From assembly GCA_945949875.1 (NCBI GenBank), contig CAMFGH010000020.1:1-35191 (forward strand): DNA of 35,191 bases, written 5' to 3'. This DNA comes from an uncultured bacterium (GTDB lineage: Bacteria; Bacillota; Clostridia; Lachnospirales; Lachnospiraceae). The stretch's first letter is position 1. Every line of letters starts with the position of its first letter. The notes under the pieces were generated by a model. That model had not been told where the DNA came from. It did no database searches and saw nothing but the letters and a program-made list of their open reading frames with translations. The translations under genes and the position numbers were made by a program. Below are positions 7,584 through 17,115 of the stretch, one piece after another.

Positions 7584-7624
7584 GCATTTTTTATAAAAAA
7601 GTGAACCCGGTAAAGAGGTACGAT

Positions 7625-8392
7625 ATGATATTTGAAAGCCATGCACATTATGACGATGATGCATTTGATGAAGATAGAGAAAGTCTGCTTGGGTCCCTGC
7701 AACAACAGGGGATCGAATATGTGATCAATGTGGGAGCATCCCTTGCGTCAACAGCCCGGGCGATTTCGCTGGCTGCAGATTATGACTTTATTTATGCGGC
7801 AGCAGGTGTTCATCCAAGCGATACTGGTGAATTAAATGAAGAGAATTTTACCTGGTTAAAGGACCAGTGTAAAAAAGATAAAGTGGTAGCAGTGGGTGAA
7901 ATCGGACTGGATTATCATTATCCGGATACTAACAAGCCTATACAGCAGAAATGGTTTGTAAGACAGCTTCAATTGGCTAATGAGGTACAGTTGCCGGTTA
8001 TTATCCATTCCCGGGATGCAGCCAAAGATACTCTGGATATCATGAAGGGTGAGGCGCCGGTAGAGAAAGGCGGAGTGATCCACTGCTATTCCTATACAAA
8101 GGAACTGGCAAGAGATTTCCTCAATATGGGATATTACTTTGGAATCGGCGGCGTACTGACTTTCAAAAATGCGAAAAAATTGAGGGAAGCAGTAGAATAT
8201 ATTCCCATGGACCGGCTGCTGATTGAAACAGACAGTCCTTATCTTGCACCGGAGCCCTATCGAGGAAAGCGAAATTGTTCCCTGTATTTACCTTATGTGG
8301 TGGATGCTCTGGCGGAGATCAAGGGGCTTACCCCGGAGGAAGTTATTACAATTACCAGAGAGAATGGGCTTTCTTTGTTTATGAATCCATAA
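7625..8392 (+). CDS. TatD-family metal-dependent hydrolase (DNase)
   Basis: A 255-aa TIM-barrel metal hydrolase. The N-terminal metal-binding H-x-H is in ESHAHYDD (H6, H8). Further conserved blocks are GVHPSD, GEIGLDYHYP, PVIIHSRDAAKDT, HCYS and the C-terminal signature LIETDSPYLAPEPYRGKRN. These define the TatD/YcfH group, which has 3'-5' exonuclease and DNA-repair-type activity. The ATG at 7625 is chosen because AGAGG lies 7 bases upstream and homologues begin at this point. An upstream reading from 7568 would overlap the tRNA-Lys promoter. The next gene is rsmA, a common arrangement with TatD in Firmicutes. Confidence 0.93.
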   Translation: MIFESHAHYDDDAFDEDRESLLGSLQQQGIEYVINVGASLASTARAISLAADYDFIYAAAGVHPSDTGELNEENFTWLKDQCKKDKVVAVGEIGLDYHYPDTNKPIQQKWFVRQLQLANEVQLPVIIHSRDAAKDTLDIMKGEAPVEKGGVIHCYSYTKELARDFLNMGYYFGIGGVLTFKNAKKLREAVEYIPMDRLLIETDSPYLAPEPYRGKRNCSLYLPYVVDALAEIKGLTPEEVITITRENGLSLFMNP

Positions 8393-8471
8393 AAGGTAGC
8401 ATCTCCGTAGGAATCATGAGTTGAGTTTTTATTATCCTATAAGAAAGCAGACAGGTGGAAGGAATCAAAGT

Positions 8472-9338
8472 ATGGCAACATTGGGAATCCCGCAGAATAC
8501 GATTCAGATTTTGCAGAAATATCAATTTAATTTTCAAAAGAAATATGGGCAGAACTTTTTGATTGATACAACAGTTCTGGAACGGATCATTGATGCAGCC
8601 CATATTACCGATCAGGATATGGTGTTGGAAATCGGACCCGGTATCGGAACCATGACCCAATATCTGGCAGAGAGAGCCGGAAAAGTGGTGGCGGTGGAGA
8701 TTGATAAAAACCTGATCCCGATTTTAAAAGAAACACTGGGCGAATACGATAACGTAACGGTGATAAACGATGATATTCTGAAGGTGGATATAGAAGGTCT
8801 CGCGAAAGAATACAATGGCGGACGCCCTATAAAGGTTGTGGCAAATCTGCCTTATTATATCACCACGCCGATTATCATGGGACTATTTGAAAGCGGGACG
8901 CCTCTGGAAAGTATCACGATCATGGTACAAAAAGAAGTGGCAGACCGGATGCAGGTGGGCCCGGGAACCAAGGATTACGGTGCCCTGTCCCTGGCAGTAC
9001 AGTATTATGCAAAGCCGGAGATCATTGCCAATGTGCCTCCCAACTGTTTTATTCCCCGTCCTACAGTAGGCAGTGCGGTGATCAAACTGACCAGATATGA
9101 GAAACCGCCGGTGGATGTGGAGGATCCGTCTTTCATGTTTACACTGATCAGAGCCTCCTTTAATCAGAGAAGAAAAACTTTGGTAAACGGACTGACCGGA
9201 GCCGGAAACCTTCCTGTGACAAAGGAGCAGATTGTAAAGGCATTGGAACGTATGCAGTTAAGCGCAACCGTCAGGGGAGAAACATTTACGCTGGATCAAT
9301 TTGCCATACTTGCCAATTTATTGTGTGAAAACCGATAA
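8472..9338 (+). CDS. rsmA: 16S rRNA (adenine(1518)-N6/adenine(1519)-N6)-dimethyltransferase RsmA/KsgA
   Basis: A 288-aa methyltransferase that dimethylates two adjacent adenines near the 3' end of 16S rRNA. It opens with the family-typical QKKYGQNFLID, then the SAM-binding EIGPGIGTMT (motif I), VVAVEIDKNLI (motif II), and the catalytic NLPYYITTPII (motif IV). The C-terminal lobe carries FIPRPTVGSAVI and FNQRRKTL. The ATG at 8472 is preferred over the in-frame ATG at 8421: AAGGA lies 8 bases before it, and homologues begin with similar residues. It forms a pair with tatD, 79 bp upstream. Confidence 0.96.
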   Translation: MATLGIPQNTIQILQKYQFNFQKKYGQNFLIDTTVLERIIDAAHITDQDMVLEIGPGIGTMTQYLAERAGKVVAVEIDKNLIPILKETLGEYDNVTVINDDILKVDIEGLAKEYNGGRPIKVVANLPYYITTPIIMGLFESGTPLESITIMVQKEVADRMQVGPGTKDYGALSLAVQYYAKPEIIANVPPNCFIPRPTVGSAVIKLTRYEKPPVDVEDPSFMFTLIRASFNQRRKTLVNGLTGAGNLPVTKEQIVKALERMQLSATVRGETFTLDQFAILANLLCENR

Positions 9339-9364
9339 AACCACAATATTTAGTGGATATCACT

Positions 9365-9393
9365 TTGACTTATGCCTAGTACTATGGTAAACT
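9365..9393 (+). promoter_or_regulatory. Promoter of the 927-aa protein gene
   Basis: TTGACT (9365-9370), a 17-bp spacer ending in TGG, and TAAACT (9388-9393) give a good sigma-A promoter with an extended -10. Transcription would start near 9400. Confidence 0.7.
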
Positions 9394-9438
9394 TTTTTAT
9401 ATGAAAAATGGGGATACTCTGATTTAGAGGTGAGTACT

Positions 9439-12222
9439 TTGGATAAGTTTGAATATAAAGTAAGATCAGAAGAGATTACAGCATTAGTAGAAGAACAGAA
9501 TTATAGAGAAGCTGCTGAGATAGCAGATACAATTGACTGGAGAAGAGTGAAAAGCGTTCGTATGCTTTGCACCATTAGTGATGTGTATAAAATGGTGCGC
9601 AGATATGAGGATAGCCGCGCTCTTCTTTTGCTTGCTTATGAAAAGAGACCGGGCAGCAGAATGATCGTGTACGCATTGACTGAGCTTTGTTTAAAGCTGG
9701 GTGATATTGTAAATGCCTGGGAATATTATAAAGAATTTTGTAAGATTGCACCAACCGATACCAGAAGATATATTCTGCTTTATAAAGTTTATGTTGCCCA
9801 GGAAGTCAGTCTGGACGAGCAGATCAAGGTGTTGGAGAAGTTAAAGGAAGAAGAATATACAGACAGATGGGCATATGAATTGGCATATCTGTATCACCGC
9901 ATTGGCTTTGCCACCAAATGTGTGGAAGAATGTGATGAAATGATTCTGTGGTTTGGCGAAGGAAAATTTGTCAGAAAAGCCATGGAACTGAAAATGCTTC
10001 ATGAACCGCTTACGCCAAAACAGCAGGCGATGTACAATGGCGAAGTTGCCAATGAAGTAGAAAACGGACACACAAAAGTGATTCCAAATCTGAATGCCGC
10101 CATAACAAAAGAAGTAACAGACTTGGATCCGTCTACTGCACCGACGATTCAGTTCCCCGCAGCAGATGTTGAAGAGATACAGGTAAAGACCATGGATGAC
10201 AGTCCATATAATACCATAAATCTGCAGAAGGCTCTGGCAGAAAGCATGGCGGAACTGATGGGAAAAGAGGAACAGCCAATCTGGCAGAACGCTGAGCAGG
10301 CACCGGGAGAAGATTACATATCACAGGATCAGGCGGATTATGATGCAGAATATGATATGGATGTAGAAGAGAGTGAAGAGGAATCTCAGGATGTTCAGCT
10401 CGCAGAACTGGATGAAACAGAAGACCCTATTCTCCGTCATCTGATGGCACCCATGCTGGAAGAAACCCAGGAAATGCCACCGATTCCCGATCAGGAAGAG
10501 ATTTTCTTTGATGACCCAAATACACAGGACATGTCTGTTGCAGCAAAAGAGCTGAGCAAACATGCAGATATGACGGAAATCATCCTGCCACCTGCTTCCG
10601 GAGAAACTGATTCTACACCAAAGGAAGAAGCGGAAGAGGACAGTGAACCGCAAAAAGAAGATGGACCGAGGGAGAAAGCCCGGGAAGAAGAAATACAGAA
10701 AGAAGCAGAGCAGAAGGAAAGCGGGAAGGAAGAAAAGAAACCCCAGGGCCCTACCTATGAAAGAGAAAGTACAGAGACCGGAGTAAAGAAAGTTATTGTT
10801 CCGACAAATCCGGATAGCATTTTCAAGATTCCGGATCAGCCGGATAACCCGGATAATCGTATGAAGCCTTCTGATTTTGCTACGCAGAAGTCCAGCTTTG
10901 ACCATATTCTGTCCCAGGAATCAGATGGACAGATTTCTCTGGTGATACCGGAACGTATACAGCTGGAGAAACAGATCACCGGACAGATGAACATTCAGGA
11001 TATTCTTCGTGAGTGGGAGGACTGGAAGAAGAAGAAAGAAGAACAGCTGAAGCAGGATGTGAAAAAGAGGGTACTTGATCAAACCGGCGAACTATTTGCC
11101 GAGTTTGATGAGGCGGCAAAGGAAGGGCTGCTGGAACAGCTTCAGAATGCCTCTATTGCAGCTGAGGCAGCAGAACGCAGGAAGGCTGAAGAATCATTCT
11201 CCGAAGATGAATATGGATATGAGCCGGAAGAAGACGAGACAGTAGAGGAAGACATCGAAGAAGCTGCAGAAGATGAAGTAATAGAGGAAAACATAGAAGA
11301 AACTGTAGGAGATGTGGCGGAAAAAGCATCAGAAGCAGAAGAAGCTGAAATAGAAGAATCTGAAACAGAAGCAGATCTGTCTGGAAATGATTCAGAGGCA
11401 GAGATGGAGTCCTCAAAGGATGCGGCAACTTCTGAAAGTCCGGAGCCGGAAAACACCGTTTCTGCACCTCATGAAAGAAGTCTTTCCCCGGAAGAAAAGG
11501 AGCTATTTGGATCCTTTGTTCAAGGAAAAAAAGCGAAGGATCAGCTGCTTTCCATGCTGGATAATATGAGCCTTGCAGCCTATACCGGAAATGTACTTAT
11601 TACAGGAGATAAAGATGCCGGTGCTTTAAGCTTTGCGAAGAACCTGATTAAGAATCTTCAGGCAACAGATGGTAATTTCTCCGGAAAGGCGGCTAAGATT
11701 ACCGGCTCAGCATTGAATAAGAAGAATCCGGCAGACATTATCGACAAGCTGAAAAATGGTGCGCTTATCATTGATGCGGCAGGTGGAATGAACTGCTCTA
11801 CCGCAGAGGCACTGGTAAAAGCGCTTCAGAGTGAAAATAAAGGCATTCTGGTTCTGCTTGTGGATACCAAAACATCTATGAATGGGTTGATGGAAGTCAA
11901 TGAAGTGCTTCATGATCCCTTCAACACCCGTTTTGATATCGAAGCCTTAAACGATGACGCGCTGGTTGCCTTTGGTAAAAAGTACGCGTATGAGAGAGAA
12001 TACGGTATTGACGAAATGGGTATTCTTGCCCTGCATACCAGGATTGCGGAAATGCAGACCATGAGTCATGCTGTAACGGTAACAGATGTAAAGGAACTGG
12101 TAAAAGAAGCAATCTGGCATGCAAACCGTAAAACGCCAAAGCATTTCTTTGATATTCTGGTAGGAAAGCGTTATGATAAAGAGGACATGATCATTTTACG
12201 TGAGAATGATTTTCTGGTGTAA
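9439..12222 (+). CDS. Large protein with TPR-like N-terminus, acidic middle and AAA-like C-terminus, function unknown
   Basis: I do not recognise a named gene. The 927-aa product has three parts. Residues 1-185 are helical, TPR-like repeats (REAAEIADTIDW, ALLLLAYEKRPGS, AWEYYKEFCKIAPTD). Residues about 225-690 are low-complexity and strongly acidic, with many EE/DE runs, probably disordered. Residues about 700-927 resemble an AAA+ module: NVLITGDKDAGALSFAKNL sits where Walker A belongs but lacks GK(T/S). ALIIDAAGG (near 775) resembles Walker B, and a helical lid follows. The start is a TTG at 9439 with AGAGGTG 6 bases upstream; the GTG at 9430 lies inside that ribosome binding site. It has its own promoter and runs into glgB (27 bp). 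Confidence 0.75.
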   Translation: MDKFEYKVRSEEITALVEEQNYREAAEIADTIDWRRVKSVRMLCTISDVYKMVRRYEDSRALLLLAYEKRPGSRMIVYALTELCLKLGDIVNAWEYYKEFCKIAPTDTRRYILLYKVYVAQEVSLDEQIKVLEKLKEEEYTDRWAYELAYLYHRIGFATKCVEECDEMILWFGEGKFVRKAMELKMLHEPLTPKQQAMYNGEVANEVENGHTKVIPNLNAAITKEVTDLDPSTAPTIQFPAADVEEIQVKTMDDSPYNTINLQKALAESMAELMGKEEQPIWQNAEQAPGEDYISQDQADYDAEYDMDVEESEEESQDVQLAELDETEDPILRHLMAPMLEETQEMPPIPDQEEIFFDDPNTQDMSVAAKELSKHADMTEIILPPASGETDSTPKEEAEEDSEPQKEDGPREKAREEEIQKEAEQKESGKEEKKPQGPTYERESTETGVKKVIVPTNPDSIFKIPDQPDNPDNRMKPSDFATQKSSFDHILSQESDGQISLVIPERIQLEKQITGQMNIQDILREWEDWKKKKEEQLKQDVKKRVLDQTGELFAEFDEAAKEGLLEQLQNASIAAEAAERRKAEESFSEDEYGYEPEEDETVEEDIEEAAEDEVIEENIEETVGDVAEKASEAEEAEIEESETEADLSGNDSEAEMESSKDAATSESPEPENTVSAPHERSLSPEEKELFGSFVQGKKAKDQLLSMLDNMSLAAYTGNVLITGDKDAGALSFAKNLIKNLQATDGNFSGKAAKITGSALNKKNPADIIDKLKNGALIIDAAGGMNCSTAEALVKALQSENKGILVLLVDTKTSMNGLMEVNEVLHDPFNTRFDIEALNDDALVAFGKKYAYEREYGIDEMGILALHTRIAEMQTMSHAVTVTDVKELVKEAIWHANRKTPKHFFDILVGKRYDKEDMIILRENDFLV

Positions 12223-12249
12223 AATGAGAAAGTAATGGGGGTTACTTAT

Positions 12250-14187
12250 ATGGCAGAAAAAAAGAAAAGAACAAGTTGTGTAAAAGCAGAACCAACAAAG
12301 GTTTTCATTTCAGAGGCCGATCAGTATTTGTTTGCACAGGGTACACATTATGATATTTATAAAAAACTGGGTGCACATCCTTCTGAAGAAGATGGAAAGA
12401 AAGGATATTTCTTTGGTGTGTGGGCACCTAATGCAAGCAAGGTTTATGTGATCGGAGAGTTTAACAACTGGAATGAAACTTCCCATCCGATGACAAAGCT
12501 GGGCAGTGGCGGCATTTGGAGTGTTTTTATTCCGGGTGTCAAGATCAATCAGCTATACAAATTCCTGGTTATTTCCGCATCGGGAGAAAAGCTTTATAAA
12601 GCAGATCCTTTTGCCAATTATGCGGAAATGAGGCCGGGTAATGCGTCCAAAACCACAGATCTTTCCGGATTTAAATGGTCAGATGACAAATGGCTTGCAG
12701 AACGCAGTGAAAAGGATATGAACAAGGAACCGATGGCAATTTACGAGTGTCATATCGGCTCCTGGATGAAGCATCCGGATGGAACCGAAGATGGTTTCTA
12801 TAGTTATAGAGAGTTTGCGGACAGGATTGTTGACTATTTAAAAGATATGGGTTACACCCATCTGGAACTCATGGGAATCGCAGAATATCCCTATGATGGC
12901 TCCTGGGGTTATCAGGTGACAGGATACTATGCTCCAACCTCAAGACATGGGGAACCTAAGGATTTCATGTATCTGATCAACAAACTTCATAAAGCCGGAA
13001 TCGGTGTTATCCTGGACTGGGTACCGGCACACTTTGCAACGGATGCCCATGGTCTTGGAAGATTTGATGGAAGCTGTATTTTTGAGCATCCGGACCCAAG
13101 GCTCGGAGAGCATCCGGACTGGGGCACCAAGATATTCAATTATGGGAAAACAGAAGTAAAGAACTTCCTCATTGCCAATGTACTGTTCTGGTTAAGGGAA
13201 TTTCATATTGATGGTATTCGTGTAGACGCTGTGGCATCTATGCTTTATCTGGATTATGGAAAACAGGATGGCCAGTGGGTACCTAATATTTATGGTGGAA
13301 ATAAGAATCTGGAAGCAATCGAATTCTTTAAGCATCTGAATTCTCTTATCCATGGAAGCTATCCGGGATTTTTAACCATTGCAGAGGAGTCTACCGCATG
13401 GCCGAAAGTAACCGGTGATGTGGAGGATGACGGTCTGGGCTTCTCCTTTAAGTGGAATATGGGCTGGATGCATGACTTCTGTGAATATATGAAATTGGAT
13501 CCGTATTTCAGGAAGAGCAATCATTATGCCATGACCTTTGCCATGAGCTATAATAACAGTGAAAATTATATTCTGCCCTTGTCTCATGATGAAGTAGTGC
13601 ATTTGAAATGCTCTATGCTGAACAAAATGCCGGGTTATCATGTTGATAAATTCGCAAACCTGAGAGACGGTTATACCTTTATGTTTGGTCATTCCGGAAA
13701 GAAGCTGTTATTTATGGGACAGGATTTTGCCCAGGAAAGAGAATGGAGTGAAGCAAGAGAGCTTGACTGGTTCCTGCTGGGTGAGGATCTGAATAAGAGT
13801 ATGCAGAACTATGTTCGGGAACTGCTTCATCTGTATAGAAAATTCCCCTGCTTATGGGAAATCGATAATGACTGGGAAGGATTTGAATGGATGAATGCAG
13901 ATGACGCGGACAGAAGTACCTATAGCTTTGTCCGTCGTAGCAAGAAAGATAAAAAACGTCTTCTTTTTGTGGTTAACATGACGCCTATGCGATGGGAAAA
14001 ATACAGAGTTCCTGTTCCGGTAAAGAAAAAATACAAATTACTGCTGAATAGCGACGATGAACAGTTTGGTGGAAACGGAAATGAGATTCCGAAAGAAATC
14101 CAGGCGGAAGCTGTACCTTGTCACTTTAAGGATTATTCGATATGCTTTGATCTGCCGCCATATGGTGCCGCAGTATTTCAGTTCTAA
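12250..14187 (+). CDS. glgB: 1,4-alpha-glucan branching enzyme (GH13)
   Basis: This 645-aa enzyme introduces alpha-1,6 branches into glycogen. An N-terminal CBM48-type beta domain (residues about 35-125: FGVWAPNASKVYVIGEFNNW) precedes the GH13 barrel. Catalytic residues are visible: nucleophile D326 in GIRVDAVASM, acid/base E379 in IAEESTAWP, and D447 in LSHDEVVH. The C-terminal beta domain ends in PPYGAAVFQF. The start at 12250 has a GGGGG element about 8 bases upstream; an ATG five codons earlier is possible. The gene follows the AAA-like protein by 27 bp. No other glycogen genes are in the window. Confidence 0.96.
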   Translation: MAEKKKRTSCVKAEPTKVFISEADQYLFAQGTHYDIYKKLGAHPSEEDGKKGYFFGVWAPNASKVYVIGEFNNWNETSHPMTKLGSGGIWSVFIPGVKINQLYKFLVISASGEKLYKADPFANYAEMRPGNASKTTDLSGFKWSDDKWLAERSEKDMNKEPMAIYECHIGSWMKHPDGTEDGFYSYREFADRIVDYLKDMGYTHLELMGIAEYPYDGSWGYQVTGYYAPTSRHGEPKDFMYLINKLHKAGIGVILDWVPAHFATDAHGLGRFDGSCIFEHPDPRLGEHPDWGTKIFNYGKTEVKNFLIANVLFWLREFHIDGIRVDAVASMLYLDYGKQDGQWVPNIYGGNKNLEAIEFFKHLNSLIHGSYPGFLTIAEESTAWPKVTGDVEDDGLGFSFKWNMGWMHDFCEYMKLDPYFRKSNHYAMTFAMSYNNSENYILPLSHDEVVHLKCSMLNKMPGYHVDKFANLRDGYTFMFGHSGKKLLFMGQDFAQEREWSEARELDWFLLGEDLNKSMQNYVRELLHLYRKFPCLWEIDNDWEGFEWMNADDADRSTYSFVRRSKKDKKRLLFVVNMTPMRWEKYRVPVPVKKKYKLLLNSDDEQFGGNGNEIPKEIQAEAVPCHFKDYSICFDLPPYGAAVFQF

Positions 14188-14210
14188 AGAAAAGTAAATA
14201 AATGGTCGAA

Positions 14211-14243
14211 ATAAAGAGTGGATAATTTTTATCCACTCTTTAT
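14211..14243. terminator. 13-bp hairpin after glgB
   Basis: Positions 14211-14223 and 14231-14243 are perfect complements with loop AATTTTT. There is no T-run afterwards, so it may be a weak terminator or an mRNA-stabilising end. It argues against the ATG at 14218 as the start of the next gene. Confidence 0.6.
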
Positions 14244-14277
14244 CGTTATGGTGCGAAAGATAAGTGAAAGGCAGAAT

Positions 14278-17091
14278 ATGAAGATATATTTTGAAGCATC
14301 TCAGGAAACCTATGCAAAATCAAATACCTCTTATGTGGGGCAGACAGATAAGCAAATGTATGCCTCAAAGTCACCCAAGGGAAAATCCGGTATTTCGGTA
14401 CAACTGGGAAAAGCAGATAATGCTTTGCCCCAAAAGGGAACCTATGAGAAGGATGAGCTGATAACACTGGAAGAATTGTCTGAAAAAGCAGGCATGACGA
14501 ATACGGATTTACAGCAGATGTATATGACAGTCATGTCAAATAATACCTCTCCGGAAGAATTTGGGAAAATGCTGGAGGAAGGTTATCAGGTAACTGATCT
14601 GGATGTGGAAACGGTAGTGACTATTTTGGATCAGATAAAAGTGTCGCTGGCAAAAGGCGGTGCTGATATAAGTGGGTTTACAGATACACTGGACCAGACC
14701 ACACTGGAAGAAATTCTGGGAAATTCAGGATATGCAGAAGCTTTGAGTCAGCCCCTGAGTGAAGATGCGGTTGCATACATGGTTCAAAATGACATGGAGC
14801 CAACACCGGAAAATATTTTCAAGGCCAGATACTCGGTGGGCAGTTATCCAAGAGAAAACCGTGAAATGTGGGAGGAAGCACTGTATGTTCAGATGGAACA
14901 GATCATTGCCTCATCCGGCTTTGAAGTCAATGCGGAAAGCAGAGCCGGTGCGGAATTTCTTGTTCAGCATGATATTCCTTTGACAGCTGAGAAGTTAAAT
15001 CTGTATCTTCAGATCCATCCCTTTACCAGAGAGATACCGGAGAATGAATTGGTAAAAATGGTTCAAAAACAGGTGATCGATGGAAAGGATCCGGCAAAAG
15101 CAAATCTGACAGAGACAGAAACCATATATGAAAAAGCAATCCGCATACAACAGGATGTATATGAGATTTCAGAAGAAGCGGTTGAAACAACCATTGAAAA
15201 AGAAGAACCTCTGGATATCCGTCATTTGAAAAAGAATCAGGAACTGTTAGATCAGGATGCACGGGATCCGGAAGTGTCCGGTCAGGAAACACCGGATCAG
15301 AAGGTGTCAGACCGGGAAGCGTTAAATCAGGAAGCTTTGCATCAGAAAGTGTCTGATCGGGAAGTGATGAATCAGGAAGTGCCGGATCCGGAAAGAACTG
15401 ATCAGGAACTGGCGTTAGTTACAGCTAAAAGACAGCTGGAAGAAATCAGGCTGCGTATGACAGTGGAGGCCAATCTGAAATTACTTCGAAGTGATTATCA
15501 GATTGATACAGTACCCCTGGAGAAACTGGTTGAAGACTTAAAACAGATGGAAGAAAGGCTTCAGGCTCAGGGTATCACAGAAGCTGCAGAAGTTTCTGAG
15601 AAGCTGCGCCAGTTGTCCTGGATGCCGGCAGATACCATAGGGAAGGTAGTTACAAGGGATATTCCCTTTACGGTGGAAGCGCTTCATGAGCAGGGAAAAG
15701 TCATTCAGCTGGAATATGACAAGGCCTTTCGTGATTATGAAACCATGCAGACCATGCCCAGAGCGGATCTGGGAGATTCCATCCGAAAGGCATTTCGGAA
15801 TGTGGATGAAATTCTGACCGGAATGGGAAAAGACCCATCCGAAGAAAACCGTCGCGCAGTAAGGATTCTGGGCTATAACAGTCTGGAAATCACAGAAGAA
15901 AATCTGCAGAAAGCATTGGATGCCGATGCAGAAGTGCAGGCTCTGTTTGAACGCATGAAACCGGGCAGAGTATTACAGCTGATCCGGGATGGTCTGGACC
16001 CGCTTCATACCAATATTCGTGAGCTGAATATCTATTTTGAAAAACAGGAATCTGGTTTTTCTGAGCAGGCAGAAAGCTATAGCCGCTTCTTATATCAGCT
16101 GGATCAAAAAGGAGGCATTACGCCTGAGGAACGAGAAAGTTATCTGGGAATCTACAGACTGATGCACCAGGTCGAAAAATCGGATGGCCAGGCTACCGGA
16201 TTTTTGATGGCAAACGAGGCAGAGGCCACCCTTGAAAATTTACTCACTGCTGTGCGAAGTGGTAAACGTGGAGAAATGGATTATCGAGTGGATGATGAGT
16301 TTGGAGGTGTCAGCAGTAAATGGCTTGGAAAATCCATTGTGGACCAGATTCAGGCAGTCAGAAACCGTACACAGGAAATGGATTTTCTGCAGGAATTTCA
16401 TCAGCCGGTAACCCTGTCTAATATTGCAGCCGCTTCAGGAGTCCTGGGTGAGGCGACAGAATATTACAAAAAATACCTTGGTGAAGACGGGGAAATCCGT
16501 AATGCAGAGCAGGAGCTGATGGAAGCAATGACAGATGAGGAAAGTCTGGCGCAGGGATATGAACTCTTTGCAGAAAAAGCCGGACAGGCTTTACAGGAAC
16601 AGCTGATACAGTCGCAGACATCCCAAATCCATGTCAGGGAAATGCAGAGTCTCTGGAAACAGGTCCGGTTGAACACTTCTTTGGCAAGAGAGTCCTGTTA
16701 CCAGCTGCCCATACGGCTGGAAGAAGAAGTTGCCATGCTTCACCTCACAGTGCGCCATCAGGGACATGTCGCAAGGGCAGAGATTTCTTTGGAAACCGAG
16801 AAATATGGAAGGCTGGAAGCAGTTTTCGAAGAGAAGGAAGATGCCTCTTTAAGCGGTGCACTGTATAGCGATTCCATGACTCAGGATGTGGCTGAGCTAC
16901 TGGAAAAAGTCAGACAGGATCTTAAGGAGAATGAAAGTATGACACAGCTGTCAGATGCTGAAATTGAAATCTTTCCGGGAGAAAAAGCAAAGACTGTACA
17001 GACTGCGGTATCCGGAGAAAAAAATATTTCTTCACGAGAACTTTTCCAAATGACTAAAATATTAATACAAAGTATCCGAAAAAATATATAG
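14278..17091 (+). CDS. DUF6240-type, FliK-like flagellar-associated protein
   Basis: A 937-aa cytoplasmic-looking protein with no signal peptide or membrane segment, largely helical and rich in Glu/Gln. It resembles the DUF6240 proteins found next to flagellin in Lachnospiraceae. Residues about 810-870 (LEEEVAMLHLTVRHQGHVARAEIS..., then GRLEAVF) resemble the C-terminal domain of hook-length protein FliK; this is an inference. Residues 320-379 are twelve tandem 5-residue repeats of the form (D/N)-Q-E-V-x. The start is 14278, with AAAGG 8 bases upstream. Flagellin follows after 59 bp, and a possible sigma-28-type promoter for flagellin lies in the last codons. A role in export control or as a substrate is possible. 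Confidence 0.7.
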   Translation: MKIYFEASQETYAKSNTSYVGQTDKQMYASKSPKGKSGISVQLGKADNALPQKGTYEKDELITLEELSEKAGMTNTDLQQMYMTVMSNNTSPEEFGKMLEEGYQVTDLDVETVVTILDQIKVSLAKGGADISGFTDTLDQTTLEEILGNSGYAEALSQPLSEDAVAYMVQNDMEPTPENIFKARYSVGSYPRENREMWEEALYVQMEQIIASSGFEVNAESRAGAEFLVQHDIPLTAEKLNLYLQIHPFTREIPENELVKMVQKQVIDGKDPAKANLTETETIYEKAIRIQQDVYEISEEAVETTIEKEEPLDIRHLKKNQELLDQDARDPEVSGQETPDQKVSDREALNQEALHQKVSDREVMNQEVPDPERTDQELALVTAKRQLEEIRLRMTVEANLKLLRSDYQIDTVPLEKLVEDLKQMEERLQAQGITEAAEVSEKLRQLSWMPADTIGKVVTRDIPFTVEALHEQGKVIQLEYDKAFRDYETMQTMPRADLGDSIRKAFRNVDEILTGMGKDPSEENRRAVRILGYNSLEITEENLQKALDADAEVQALFERMKPGRVLQLIRDGLDPLHTNIRELNIYFEKQESGFSEQAESYSRFLYQLDQKGGITPEERESYLGIYRLMHQVEKSDGQATGFLMANEAEATLENLLTAVRSGKRGEMDYRVDDEFGGVSSKWLGKSIVDQIQAVRNRTQEMDFLQEFHQPVTLSNIAAASGVLGEATEYYKKYLGEDGEIRNAEQELMEAMTDEESLAQGYELFAEKAGQALQEQLIQSQTSQIHVREMQSLWKQVRLNTSLARESCYQLPIRLEEEVAMLHLTVRHQGHVARAEISLETEKYGRLEAVFEEKEDASLSGALYSDSMTQDVAELLEKVRQDLKENESMTQLSDAEIEIFPGEKAKTVQTAVSGEKNISSRELFQMTKILIQSIRKNI
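15235..15414 (+). repeat. Twelve 15-bp coding repeats (pentapeptide D/N-Q-E-V-x)
   Basis: The 180-bp stretch encodes NQELL, DQDAR, DPEVS, GQETP, DQKVS, DREAL, NQEAL, HQKVS, DREVM, NQEVP, DPERT and DQELA. A higher-order 45-bp unit (DQKVS-DREAL-NQEAL versus HQKVS-DREVM-NQEVP) suggests expansion by slippage. Confidence 0.9.
17055..17083 (+). promoter_or_regulatory. Possible sigma-28 (FliA/SigD) promoter of flagellin
   Basis: TAAA (17055-17058) and CCGAAAAA (17076-17083) resemble the flagellar sigma-factor boxes TAAA and CCGATAT. The spacing of 17 is one to two bases longer than usual. It lies in the last codons of the upstream gene and would give a 60-nt leader containing the hairpin at 17116. 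Confidence 0.35.
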
Positions 17092-17115
17092 ATCATAAGA
17101 CGGAACTTAAATATC

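Noticed and set aside
11142-11467. Ser- or Leu/Pro-rich antisense ORFs opposite the 927-aa protein
   Set aside because: They are the complement of repetitive Glu codons in the acidic region; low complexity and no start signals.
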